Positions 34,896 through 48,585 of a stretch of DNA of 64,000 nt are shown here, one piece after another. The DNA is from Auanema rhodensis (lineage: Eukaryota; Nematoda; Chromadorea; Rhabditida; Rhabditidae). The stretch's first letter is position 1. The number at the start of each line of letters is the position of its first letter. The notes below the pieces were generated by a model. The model searched no databases. It was not told the DNA's origin and worked only from the letters and a program-made list of their open reading frames with translations. A program made the position numbers and the translations under genes. The DNA lies in contig OZ059895.1 in NCBI GenBank assembly GCA_964057225.1, positions 4,340,001 through 4,404,000 on the forward strand, in the 5' to 3' direction.

Positions 34896-37800
34896 GTTTG
34901 AAAAATGATGCATTAGTGTATGTTGAGTTTCCATGTACACTCAACATTGCTTCCAAAAACATTTTGACAAAAATTTTTTCGAAAAATTTCAAAATAATTT
35001 AGCAAAAAGTAGATGTTTTTAGATTCCTTTTTTTAAGGCAAAGATGATGGACAATGTTATTCAACGAAAAAATTAATTCTTCAGGGTGAAAATCGAGGAT
35101 ATAAGTGTGAACTTATATCAGTTGATATCTCGTTGCATTTTCAAGCTAGCGCAAATCTGATAACACAGATCGACGCAGCTTAAAAATCCGCATCGAATGC
35201 ACTATACTTCATTGAGAAACGCTTAATACAAAAATTAGTTATGATCGTTTGAAAAATGATGCATTAGTGTATGTTGAGTTTCCATGTACACTCAAAATTG
35301 CTTCCAAAAACATTTTGACAAAAATTTTTTCGAAAAATTTCAAAATAATTTAGCAAAAAGTAGATGTTTTTAGATTTTTTTTTTTAAGGCAAAGATGATG
35401 GACAATGTTATTCAACGAAAAAATTAATTCTTCAGGGTGAAAATCGAGGATATAAGTGTGAACTTATATCAGTTGATATCTCGGTGCATTTTTAAGCTAG
35501 CGCAAATCTGATAACACAGATCGACGCAGCTTAAAAATCCGCATCGAATGCACTATACTACATTGAGAAACGCTTAATACAAAAATTAGTTATGATCGTT
35601 TGAAAAATGATGCATTAGTGTATGTTGAGTTTCCATGTACACTCAACATTGCTTCCAAAAACATTTTGACAAAAATTTTTTCGAAAAATTTCAAAATAAT
35701 TTAGCAAAAAGTAGATGTTTTTAGATTCCTTTTTTTGAGGCAAAAATGATGGACAATGTTATTAAACGAAAAAATTAATTCTTCAGGGTGAAAATCGAGG
35801 ATATAAGTGTGAACTTATATCAGTTGATATCTCGGTGCATTTTTAAGCTAGCGCAAATCTGATAACACAGATCGACGCAGCTTAAAAATCCGCATCGAAT
35901 GCACTATACTACATTGAGAAACGCTTAATACAAAAATTAGTTATGATCGTTTGAAAAATGATGCATTAGTGTATGTTGAGTTTCCATGTACACTCAACAT
36001 TGCTTCCAAAAACATTTTGACAAAAATTTTTTCGAAAAATTTCAAAATAATTTAGCAAAAAGTAGATGTTTTTAGATTCCTTTTTTTAAGGCAAAAATGA
36101 TGGACAATGTTATTAAACGAAAAAATTAATTCTTCAGGGTGAAAATCGAGGATATAAGTGTGAACTTATATCAGTTGATATCTCGGTGCATTTTTAAGCT
36201 AGCGCAAATCTGATAACACAGATCGACGCAGCTTAAAAATCCGCATCGAATGCACTATACTACATTGAGAAACGCTTAATACAAAAATTAGTTATGATCG
36301 TTTGAAAAATGATGCATTAGTGTATGTTGAGTTTCCATGTACACTCAACATTGCTTCCAAAAACATTTTGACAAAAATTTTTTCGAAAAATTTCAAAATA
36401 ATTTAGCAAAAAGTAGATGTTTTTAGATTTCTTTTTTTAAGGCAAAAATGATGGACAATGTTATTAAACGAAAAAATTAATTCTTCAGGGTGAAAATCGA
36501 GGATATAAGTGTGAACTTATATCAGTTGATATCTCGGTGCATTTTCAAGCTAGCGCAAATCTGATAACACAGATCGACGCAGCTTAAAAATCCGCATCGA
36601 ATGCACTATACTACATTGAGAAACGCTTAATACAAAAATTAGTTATGATCGTTTGAAAAATGATGCATTAGTGTATGTTGAGTTTCCATGTACACTCAAC
36701 ATTGCTTCCAAAAACATTTTGACAAAAATTTTTTCGAAAAATTTCAAAATAATTTAGCAAAAAGTAGATGTTTTTAGATTTTTTTTTTTAAGGCAAAGAT
36801 GATGGACAATGTTATTCAACGAAAAAATTAATTCTTCAGGGTGAAAATCGAGGATATAAGTGTGAACTTATATCAGTTGATATCTCATTGCATTTTCAAG
36901 CTAGCGCAAATCTGATAACACAGATCGACGCAGCTTAAAAATCCGCATCGAATGCACTATACTACATTGAGAAACACTTAATACAAAAATTAGTTATGAT
37001 CGTTTGAAAAATGATGCATTAGTGTATGTTGAGTTTCCATGTACACTCAACATTGCTTCCAAAAACATTTTGACAAAAATTTTTTTCGAAAAATTTCAAA
37101 ATAATTTAGCAAAAAGTAGATGTTTTTAGATTCCTTTTTTTGAGGCAAAGATGATGGACAATGTTATTCAACGAAAAAATTAATTCTTCAGGGTGAAAAT
37201 CGAGGATATAAGTGTGAACTTATATCAGTTGATATCTCGGTGCATTTTTAAGCTAGCGCAAATCTGATAACACAGATCGACGCAGCTTAAAAATCCGCAT
37301 CGAATGCACTATACTACATTGAGAAACGCTTAATACAAAAATTAGTTATGATCGTTTGAAAAATGATGCATTAGTGTATGTTGAGTTTCCATGTACACTC
37401 AACATTGCTTCCAAAAACATTTTGACAAAAATTTTTTCGAAAAATTTCAAAATAATTTAGCAAAAAGTAGATGTTTTTAGATTCCTTTTTTTAAGGCAAA
37501 AATGATGGACAATGTTATTAAACGAAAAAATTAATTCTTCAGGGTGAAAATCGAGGATATAAGTGTGAACTTATATCAGTTGATATCTCGTTGCATTTTC
37601 AAGCTAGCGCAAATCTGATAACACAGATCGACGCAGCTTAAAAATCCGCATCGAATGCACTATACTTCATTGAGAAACGCTTAATACAAAAATTAGTTAT
37701 GATCGTTTGAAAAATGATGCATTAGTGTATGTTGAGTTTCCATGTACACTCAAAATTGCTTCCAAAAACATTTTGACAAAAATTTTTTCGAAAAATTTCA

Positions 37801-40800
37801 AAATAATTTAGCAAAAAGTAGATGTTTTTAGATTCCTTTTTTTAAGGCAAAGATGATGGACAATGTTATTCAACGAAAAAATTAATTCTTCAGGGTGAAA
37901 ATCGAGGATATAAGTGTGAACTTATATCAGTTGATATCTCGTTGCATTTTCAAGCTAGCGCAAATCTGATAACACAGATCGACGCAGCTTAAAAATCCGC
38001 ATCGAATGCACTATACTACATTGAGAAACGCTTAATACAAAAATTAGTTATGATCGTTTGAAAAATGATGCATTAGTGTATGTTGAGTTTCCATGTACAC
38101 TCAACATTGCTTCCAAAAACATTTTGACAAAAATTTTTTCGAAAAATTTCAAAATAATTTAGCAAAAAGTAGATGTTTTTAGATTCCTTTTTTTAAGGCA
38201 AAGATGATGGACAATGTTATTCAACGAAAAAATTAATTCTTCAGGGTGAAAATCGAGGATATAAGTGTGAACTTATATCAGTTGATATCTCGTTGCATTT
38301 TCAAGCTAGCGCAAATCTGATAACACAGATCGACGCAGCTTAAAAATCCGCATCGAATGCACTATACTTCATTGAGAAACGCTTAATACAAAAATTAGTT
38401 ATGATCGTTTGAAAAATGATGCATTAGTGTATGTTGAGTTTCCATGTACACTCAAAATTGCTTCCAAAAACATTTTGACAAAAATTTTTTCGAAAAATTT
38501 CAAAATAATTTAGCAAAAAGTAGATGTTTTTAGATTTTTTTTTTTAAGGCAAAGATGATGGACAATGTTATTCAACGAAAAAATTAATTCTTCAGGGTGA
38601 AAATCGAGGATATAAGTGTGAACTTATATCAGTTGATATCTCGGTGCATTTTTAAGCTAGCGCAAATCTGATAACACAGATCGACGCAGCTTAAAAATCC
38701 GCATCGAATGCACTATACTACATTGAGAAACGCTTAATACAAAAATTAGTTATGATCGTTTGAAAAATGATGCATTAGTGTATGTTGAGTTTCCATGTAC
38801 ACTCAACATTGCTTCCAAAAACATTTTGACAAAAATTTTTTCGAAAAATTTCAAAATAATTTAGCAAAAAGTAGATGTTTTTAGATTCCTTTTTTTGAGG
38901 CAAAAATGATGGACAATGTTATTAAACGAAAAAATTAATTCTTCAGGGTGAAAATCGAGGATATAAGTGTGAACTTATATCAGTTGATATCTCGGTGCAT
39001 TTTTAAGCTAGCGCAAATCTGATAACACAGATCGACGCAGCTTAAAAATCCGCATCGAATGCACTATACTACATTGAGAAACGCTTAATACAAAAATTAG
39101 TTATGATCGTTTGAAAAATGATGCATTAGTGTATGTTGAGTTTCCATGTACACTCAACATTGCTTCCAAAAACATTTTGACAAAAATTTTTTCGAAAAAT
39201 TTCAAAATAATTTAGCAAAAAGTAGATGTTTTTAGATTCCTTTTTTTAAGGCAAAAATGATGGACAATGTTATTAAACGAAAAAATTAATTCTTCAGGGT
39301 GAAAATCGAGGATATAAGTGTGAACTTATATCAGTTGATATCTCGGTGCATTTTTAAGCTAGCGCAAATCTGATAACACAGATCGACGCAGCTTAAAAAT
39401 CCGCATCGAATGCACTATACTACATTGAGAAACGCTTAATACAAAAATTAGTTATGATCGTTTGAAAAATGATGCATTAGTGTATGTTGAGTTTCCATGT
39501 ACACTCAACATTGCTTCCAAAAACATTTTGACAAAAATTTTTTCGAAAAATTTCAAAATAATTTAGCAAAAAGTAGATGTTTTTAGATTTCTTTTTTTAA
39601 GGCAAAAATGATGGACAATGTTATTAAACGAAAAAATTAATTCTTCAGGGTGAAAATCGAGGATATAAGTGTGAACTTATATCAGTTGATATCTCGGTGC
39701 ATTTTCAAGCTAGCGCAAATCTGATAACACAGATCGACGCAGCTTAAAAATCCGCATCGAATGCACTATACTACATTGAGAAACGCTTAATACAAAAATT
39801 AGTTATGATCGTTTGAAAAATGATGCATTAGTGTATGTTGAGTTTCCATGTACACTCAACATTGCTTCCAAAAACATTTTGACAAAAATTTTTTCGAAAA
39901 ATTTCAAAATAATTTAGCAAAAAGTAGATGTTTTTAGATTTTTTTTTTTAAGGCAAAGATGATGGACAATGTTATTCAACGAAAAAATTAATTCTTCAGG
40001 GTGAAAATCGAGGATATAAGTGTGAACTTATATCAGTTGATATCTCATTGCATTTTCAAGCTAGCGCAAATCTGATAACACAGATCGACGCAGCTTAAAA
40101 ATCCGCATCGAATGCACTATACTACATTGAGAAACGCTTAATACAAAAATTAGTTATGATCGTTTGAAAAATGATGCATTAGTGTATGTTGAGTTTCCAT
40201 GTACACTCAACATTGCTTCCAAAAACATTTTGACAAAAATTTTTTCGAAAAATTTCAAAATAATTTAGCAAAAAGTAGATGTTTTTAGATTCCTTTTTTT
40301 AAGGCAAAAATGATGGACAATGTTATTAAACGAAAAAATTAATTCTTCAGGGTGAAAATCGAGGATATAAGTGTGAACTTATATCAGTTGATATCTCGGT
40401 GCATTTTTAAGCTAGCGCAAATCTGATAACACAGATCGACGCAGCTTAAAAATCCGCATCGAATGCACTATACTACATTGAGAAACGCTTAATACAAAAA
40501 TTAGTTATGATCGTTTGAAAAATGATGCATTAGTGTATGTTGAGTTTCCATGTACACTCAACATTGCTTCCAAAAACATTTTGACAAAAATTTTTTCGAA
40601 AAATTTCCAAATAATTTAGCAAAAAGTAGATGTTTTTAGATTCCTTTTTTTAAGGCAAAAATGATGGACAATGTTATTAAACGAAAAAATTAATTCTTCA
40701 GGGTGAAAATCGAGGATATAAGTGTGAACTTATATCAGTTGATATCTCGGTGCATTTTTAAGCTAGCGCAAATCTGATAACACAGATCGACGCAGCTTAA

Positions 40801-42618
40801 AAATCCGCATCGAATGCACTATACTACATTGAGAAACGCTTAATACAAAAATTAGTTATGATCGTTTGAAAAATGATGCATTAGTGTATGTTGAGTTTCC
40901 ATGTACACTCAACATTGCTTCCAAAAACATTTTGACAAAAATTTTTTCGAAAAATTTCAAAATAATTTAGCAAAAAGTAGATGTTTTTAGATTTTTTTTT
41001 TTAAGGCAAAGATGATGGACAATGTTATTTAACGAAAAAATTAATTCTTCAGGGTGAAAATCGAGGATATAAGTGTGAACTTATATCAGTTGATATCTCG
41101 TTGCATTTTCAAGCTAGCGCAAATCTGATAACACAGATCGACGCAGCTTAAAAATCCGCATCGAATGCACTATACTACATTGAGAAACGCTTAATACAAA
41201 AATTAGTTATGATCGTTTGAAAAATGATGCATTAGTGTATGTTGAGTTTCCATGTACACTCAACATTGCTTCCAAAAACATTTTGACAAAAATTTTTTCG
41301 AAAAATTTCAAAATAATTTAGCAAAAAGTAGATGTTTTTAGATTCCTTTTTTTAAGGCAAAGATGATGGACAATGTTATTCAACGAAAAAATTAATTCTT
41401 CAGGGTGAAAATCGAGGATATAAGTGTGAACTTATATCAGTTGATATCTCGTTGCATTTTCAAGCTAGCGCAAATCTGATAACACAGATCGACGCAGCTT
41501 AAAAATCCGCATCGAATGCACTATACTTCATTGAGAAACGCTTAATACAAAAATTAGTTATGATCGTTTGAAAAATGATGCATTAGTGTATGTTGAGTTT
41601 CCATGTACACTCAAAATTGCTTCCAAAAACATTTTGACAAAAATTTTTTCGAAAAATTTCAAAATAATTTAGCAAAAAGTAGATGTTTTTAGATTTTTTT
41701 TTTTAAGGCAAAGATGATGGACAATGTTATTCAACGAAAAAATTAATTCTTCAGGGTGAAAATCGAGGATATAAGTGTGAACTTATATCAGTTGATATCT
41801 CGGTGCATTTTTAAGCTAGCGCAAATCTGATAACACAGATCGACGCAGCTTAAAAATCCGCATCGAATGCACTATACTACATTGAGAAACGCTTAATACA
41901 AAAATTAGTTATGATCGTTTGAAAAATGATGCATTAGTGTATGTTGAGTTTCCATGTACACTCAACATTGCTTCCAAAAACATTTTGACAAAAATTTTTT
42001 CGAAAAATTTCAAAATAATTTAGCAAAAAGTAGATGTTTTTAGATTCCTTTTTTTGAGGCAAAAATGATGGACAATGTTATTAAACGAAAAAATTAATTC
42101 TTCAGGGTGAAAATCGAGGATATAAGTGTGAACTTATATCAGTTGATATCTCGGTGCATTTTTAAGCTAGCGCAAATCTGATAACACAGATCGACGCAGC
42201 TTAAAAATCCGCATCGAATGCACTATACTACATTGAGAAACGCTTAATACAAAAATTAGTTATGATCGTTTGAAAAATGATGCATTAGTGTATGTTGAGT
42301 TTCCATGTACACTCAACATTGCTTCCAAAAACATTTTGACAAAAATTTTTTCGAAAAATTTCAAAATAATTTAGCAAAAAGTAGATGTTTTTAGATTCCT
42401 TTTTTTAAGGCAAAAATGATGGACAATGTTATTAAACGAAAAAATTAATTCTTCAGGGTGAAAATCGAGGATATAAGTGTGAACTTATATCAGTTGATAT
42501 CTCGGTGCATTTTTAAGCTAGCGCAAATCTGATAACACAGATCGACGCAGCTTAAAAATCCGCATCGAATGCACTATACTACATTGAGAAACGCTTAATA
42601 CAAAAATTAGTTATGATC
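34896..42618 (+). repeat. 9-monomer periodic block (two periods and a partial third)
   Basis: The series TCGTTGC with ACTTCATTG; CTCAAAATTG; TTTTTTTGAGGC; plain; and so on starts at 34896, 38056 and 41215 (steps of 3,160 and 3,159 bp). The first six monomers of periods one and two match in class; monomers seven to nine do not. The third start continues for four matching monomers to 42618. Confidence 0.75.
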
Positions 42619-45600
42619 GTTTGAAAAATGATGCATTAGTGTATGTTGAGTTTCCATGTACACTCAACATTGCTTCCAAAAACATTTTGACAAAAATTTT
42701 TTCGAAAAATTTCAAAATAATTTAGCAAAAAGTAGATGTTTTTAGATTCCTTTTTTTAAGGCAAAAATGATGGACAATGTTATTAAACGAAAAAATTAAT
42801 TCTTCAGGGTGAAAATCGAGGATATAAGTGTGAACTTATATCAGTTGATATCTCGGTGCATTTTTAAGCTAGCGCAAATCTGATAACACAGATCGACGCA
42901 GCTTAAAAATCCGCATCGAATGCACTATACTACATTGAGAAACGCTTAATACAAAAATTAGTTATGATCGTTTGAAAAATGATGCATTAGTGTATGTTGA
43001 GTTTCCATGTACACTCAACATTGCTTCCAAAAACATTTTGACAAAAATTTTTTCGAAAAATTTCAAAAAAATTTAGCAAAAAGTAGATGTTTTTAGATTC
43101 CTTTTTTTAAGGCAAAAATGATGGACAATGTTATTAAACGAAAAAATTAATTCTTCAGGGTGAAAATCGAGGATATAAGTGTGAACTTATATCAGTTGAT
43201 ATCTCGGTGCATTTTTAAGCTAGCGCAAATCTGATAACACAGATCGACGCAGCTTAAAAATCCGCATCGAATGCACTATACTACATTGAGAAACGCTTAA
43301 TACAAAAATTAGTTATGATCGTTTGAAAAATGATGCATTAGTGTATGTTGAGTTTCCATGTACACTCAACATTGCTTCCAAAAACATTTTGACAAAAATT
43401 TTTTCGAAAAATTTCAAAATAATTTAGCAAAAAGTAGATGTTTTTAGATTCCTTTTTTTAATGCAAAAATGATGGACAATGTTATTAAACGAAAAAATTA
43501 ATTCTTCAGGGTGAAAATCGAGGATATAAGTGTGAACTTATATCAGTTGATATCTCGGTGCATTTTTAAGCTAGCGCAAATCTGATAACACAGATCGACG
43601 CAGCTTAAAAATCCGCATCGAATGCACTATACTACATTGAGAAACGCTTAATACAAAAATTAGTTATGATCGTTTGAAAAATGATGCATTAGTGTATGTT
43701 GAGTTTCCATGTACACTCAACATTGCTTCCAAAAACATTTTGACAAAAATTTTTTCGAAAAATTTCAAAATAATTTAGCAAAAAGTAGATGTTTTTAGAT
43801 TCCTTTTTTTAAGGCAAAAATGATGGACAATGTTATTAAACGAAAAAATTAATTCTTCAGGGTGAAAATCGAGGATATAAGTGTGAACTTATATCAGTTG
43901 ATATCTCGGTGCATTTTCAAGCTAGCGCAAATCTGATAACACAGATCGACGCAGCTTAAAAATCCGCATCGAATGCACTATACTACATTGAGAAACGCTT
44001 AATACAAAAATTAGTTATGATCGTTTGAAAAATGATGCATTAGTGTATGTTGAGTTTCCATGTACACTCAACATTGCTTCCAAAAACATTTTGACAAAAA
44101 TTTTTTCGAAAAATTTCAAAATAATTTAGCAAAAAGTAGATGTTTTTAGATTCCTTTTTTTAAGGCAAAAATGATGGACAATGTTATTAAACGAAAAAAT
44201 TAATTCTTCAGGGTGAAAATCGAGGATATAAGTGTGAACTTATATCAGTTGATATCTCGGTGCATTTTTAAGCTAGCGCAAATCTGATAACACAGATCGA
44301 CGCAGCTTAAAAATCCGCATCGAATGCACTATACTACATTGAGAAACGCTTAATACAAAAATTAGTTATGATCGTTTGAAAAATGATGCATTAGTGTATG
44401 TTGAGTTTCCATGTACACTCAACATTGCTTCCAAAAACATTTTGACAAAAATTTTTTCGAAAAATTTCAAAATAATTTAGCAAAAAGTAGATGTTTTTAG
44501 ATTCCTTTTTTTAAGGCAAAAATGATGGACAATGTTATTAAACGAAAAAATTAATTCTTCAGGGTGAAAATCGAGGATATAAGTGTGAACTTATATCAGT
44601 TGATATCTCGGTGCATTTTTAAGCTAGCGCAAATCTGATAACACAGATCGACGCAGCTTAAAAATCCGCATCGAATGCACTATACTACATTGAGAAACGC
44701 TTAATACAAAAATTAGTTATGATCGTTTGAAAAATGATGCATTAGTGTATGTTGAGTTTCCATGTACACTCAACATTGCTTCCAAAAACATTTTGACAAA
44801 AATTTTTTCGAAAAATTTCAAAATAATTTAGCAAAAAGTAGATGTTTTTAGATTCCTTTTTTTAAGGCAAAAATGATGGACAATGTTATTAAACGAAAAA
44901 ATTAATTCTTCAGGGTGAAAATCGAGGATATAAGTGTGAACTTATATCAGTTGATATCTCGGTGCATTTTCAAGCTAGCGCAAATCTGATAACACAGATC
45001 GACGCAGCTTAAAAATCCGCATCGAATGCACTATACTACATTGAGAAACGCTTAATACAAAAATTAGTTATGATCGTTTGAAAAATGATGCATTAGTGTA
45101 TGTTGAGTTTCCATGTACACTCAACATTGCTTCCAAAAACATTTTGACAAAAATTTTTTCGAAAAATTTCAAAATAATTTAGCAAAAAGTAGATGTTTTT
45201 AGATTCCTTTTTTTAAGGCAAAAATGATGGACAATGTTATTAAACGAAAAAATTAATTCTTCAGGGTGAAAATCGAGGATATAAGTGTGAACTTATATCA
45301 GTTGATATCTCGGTGCATTTTTAAGCTAGCGCAAATCTGATAACACAGATCGACGCAGCTTAAAAATCCGCATCGAATGCACTATACTACATTGAGAAAC
45401 GCTTAATACAAAAATTAGTTATGATCGTTTGAAAAATGATGCATTAGTGTATGTTGAGTTTCCATGTACACTCAACATTGCTTCCAAAAACATTTTGACA
45501 AAAATTTTTTCGAAAAATTTCAAAATAATTTAGCAAAAAGTAGATGTTTTTAGATTCCTTTTTTTAAGGCAAAAATGATAGACAATGTTATTAAACGAAA

Positions 45601-48585
45601 AAATTAATTCTTCAGGGTGAAAATCGAGGATATAAGTGTGAACTTATATCAGTTGATATCTCGGTGCATTTTTAAGCTAGCGCAAATCTGATAACACAGA
45701 TCGACGCAGCTTAAAAATCCGCATCGAATGCACTATACTACATTGAGAAACGCTTAATACAAAAATTAGTTATGATCGTTTGAAAAATGATGCATTAGTG
45801 TATGTTGAGTTTCCATGTACACTCAACATTGCTTCCAAAAACATTTTGACAAAAATTTTTTCGAAAAATTTCAAAATAATTTAGCAAAAAGTAGATGTTT
45901 TTAGATTCCTTTTTTTAAGGCAAAAATGATGGACAATGTTATTAAACGAAAAAATTAATTCTTCAGGGTGAAAATCGAGGATATAAGTGTGAACTTATAT
46001 CAGTTGATATCTCGGTGCATTTTTAAGCTAGCGCAAATCTGATAACACAGATCGACGCAGCTTAAAAATCCGCATCGAATGCACTATACTACATTGAGAA
46101 ACGCTTAATACAAAAATTAGTTATGATCGTTTGAAAAATGATGCATTAGTGTATGTTGAGTTTCCATGTACACTCAACATTGCTTCCAAAAACATTTTGA
46201 CAAAAATTTTTTCGAAAAATTTCAAAATAATTTAGCAAAAAGTAGATGTTTTTAGATTCCTTTTTTTAAGGCAAAAATGATGGACAATGTTATTAAACGA
46301 AAAAATTAATTCTTCAGGGTGAAAATCGAGGATATAAGTGTGAACTTATATCAGTTGATATCTCGGTGCATTTTTAAGCTAGCGCAAATCTGATAACACA
46401 GATCGACGCAGCTTAAAAATCCGCATCGAATGCACTATACTACATTGAGAAACGCTTAATACAAAAATTAGTTATGATCGTTTGAAAAATGATGCATTAG
46501 TGTATGTTGAGTTTCCATGTACACTCAACATTGCTTCCAAAAACATTTTGACAAAAATGTTTTCGAAAAATTTCAAAATAATTTAGCAAAAAGTAGATGT
46601 TTTTAGATTCCTTTTTTTAAGGCAAAAATGATGGACAATGTTATTAAACGAAAAAATTAATTCTTCAGGGTGAAAATCGAGGATATAAGTGTGAACTTAT
46701 ATCAGTTGATATCTCGGTGCATTTTCAAGCTAGCGCAAATCTGATAACACAGATCGACGCAGCTTAAAAATCCGCATCGAATGCACTATACTACATTGAG
46801 AAACGCTCAATACAAAAATTAGTTATGATCGTTTGAAAAATGATGCATTAGTGTATGTTGAGTTTCCATGTACACTCAACATTGCTTCCAAAAACATTTT
46901 GACAAAAATTTTTTCGAAAAATTTCAAAATAATTTAGCAAAAAGTAGATGTTTTTAGATTCCTTTTTTTAAGGCAAAAATGATGGACAATGTTATTAAAC
47001 GAAAAAATTAATTCTTCAGGGTGAAAATCGAGGATATAAGTGTGAACTTATATCAGTTGATATCTCGGTGCATTTTTAAGCTAGCGCAAATCTGATAACA
47101 CAGATCGACGCAGCTTAAAAATCCGCATCGAATGCACTATACTACATTGAGAAACGCTTAATACAAAAATTAGTTATGATCGTTTGAAAAATGATGCATT
47201 AGTGTATGTTGAGTTTCCATGTACACTCAACATTGCTTCCAAAAACATTTTGACAAAAATTTTTTCGAAAAATTTCAAAATAATTTAGCAAAAAGTAGAT
47301 GTTTTTAGATTCCTTTTTTTAAGGCAAAAATGATGGACAATGTTATTAAACGAAAAAATTAATTCTTCAGGGTGAAAATCGAGGATATAAGTGTGAACTT
47401 ATATCAGTTGATATCTCGGTGCATTTTTAAGCTAGCGCAAATCTGATAACACAGATCGACGCAGCTTAAAAATCCGCATCGAATGCACTATACTACATTG
47501 AGAAACGCTTAATACAAAAATTAGTTATGATCGTTTGAAAAATGATGCATTAGTGTATGTTGAGTTTCCATGTACACTCAACATTGCTTCCAAAAACATT
47601 TTGACAAAAATTTTTTCGAAAAATTTCAAAATAATTTAGCAAAAAGTAGATGTTTTTAGATTCCTTTTTTTGAGGCAAAAATGATGGACAATGTTATTAA
47701 ACGAAAAAATTAATTCTTCAGGGTGAAAATCGAGGATATAAGTGTGAACTTATATCAGTTGATATCTCGGTGCATTTTTAAGCTAGCGCAAATCTGATAA
47801 CACAGATCGACGCAGCTTAAAAATCCGCATCGAATGCACTATACTACATTGAGAAACGCTTAATACAAAAATTAGTTATGATCGTTTGAAAAATGATGCA
47901 TTAGTGTATGTTGAGTTTCCATGTACACTCAACATTGCTTCCAAAAACATTTTGACAAAAATTTTTTCGAAAAATTTCAAAATAATTTAGCAAAAAGTAG
48001 ATGTTTTTAGATTCCTTTTTTTAAGGCAAAAATGATGGACAATGTTATTAAACGAAAAAATTAATTCTTCAGGGTGAAAATCGAGGATATAAGTGTGAAC
48101 TTATATCAGTTGATATCTCGGTGCATTTTTAAGCTAGCGCAAATCTGATAACACAGATCGACGAAGCTTAAAAATCCGCATCGAATGCACTATACTACAT
48201 TGAGAAACGCTTAATACAAAAATTAGTTATGATCGTTTGAAAAATGATGCATTAGTGTATGTTGAGTTTCCATGTACACTCAACATTGCTTCCAAAAACA
48301 TTTTGACAAAAATTTTTTCGAAAAATTTCAAAATAATTTAGCAAAAAGTAGATGTTTTTAGATTCCTTTTTTTAAGGCAAAAATGATGGACAATGTTATT
48401 AAACGAAAAAATTAATTCTTCAGGGTGAAAATCGAGGATATAAGTGTGAACTTATATCAGTTGATATCTCGGTGCATTTTTAAGCTAGCGCAAATCTGAT
48501 AACACAGATCGACGCAGCTTAAAAATCCGCATCGAATGTACTATACTACATTGAGAAACGCTTAATACAAAAATTAGTTATGATC
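42268..48585 (+). repeat. Homogeneous run of 18 monomers
   Basis: All 18 copies carry GGCAAAAATG (or GATAGAC and similar one-base derivatives), TTATTAAACG and TCGGTGC. They differ only by scattered single bases, such as ATTTTCAAG at 43672, 44725 and 46480, AAAAAAATTTAGC near 43060, and GAGGC near 47672. This is the least diverse part of the window. Confidence 0.8.
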
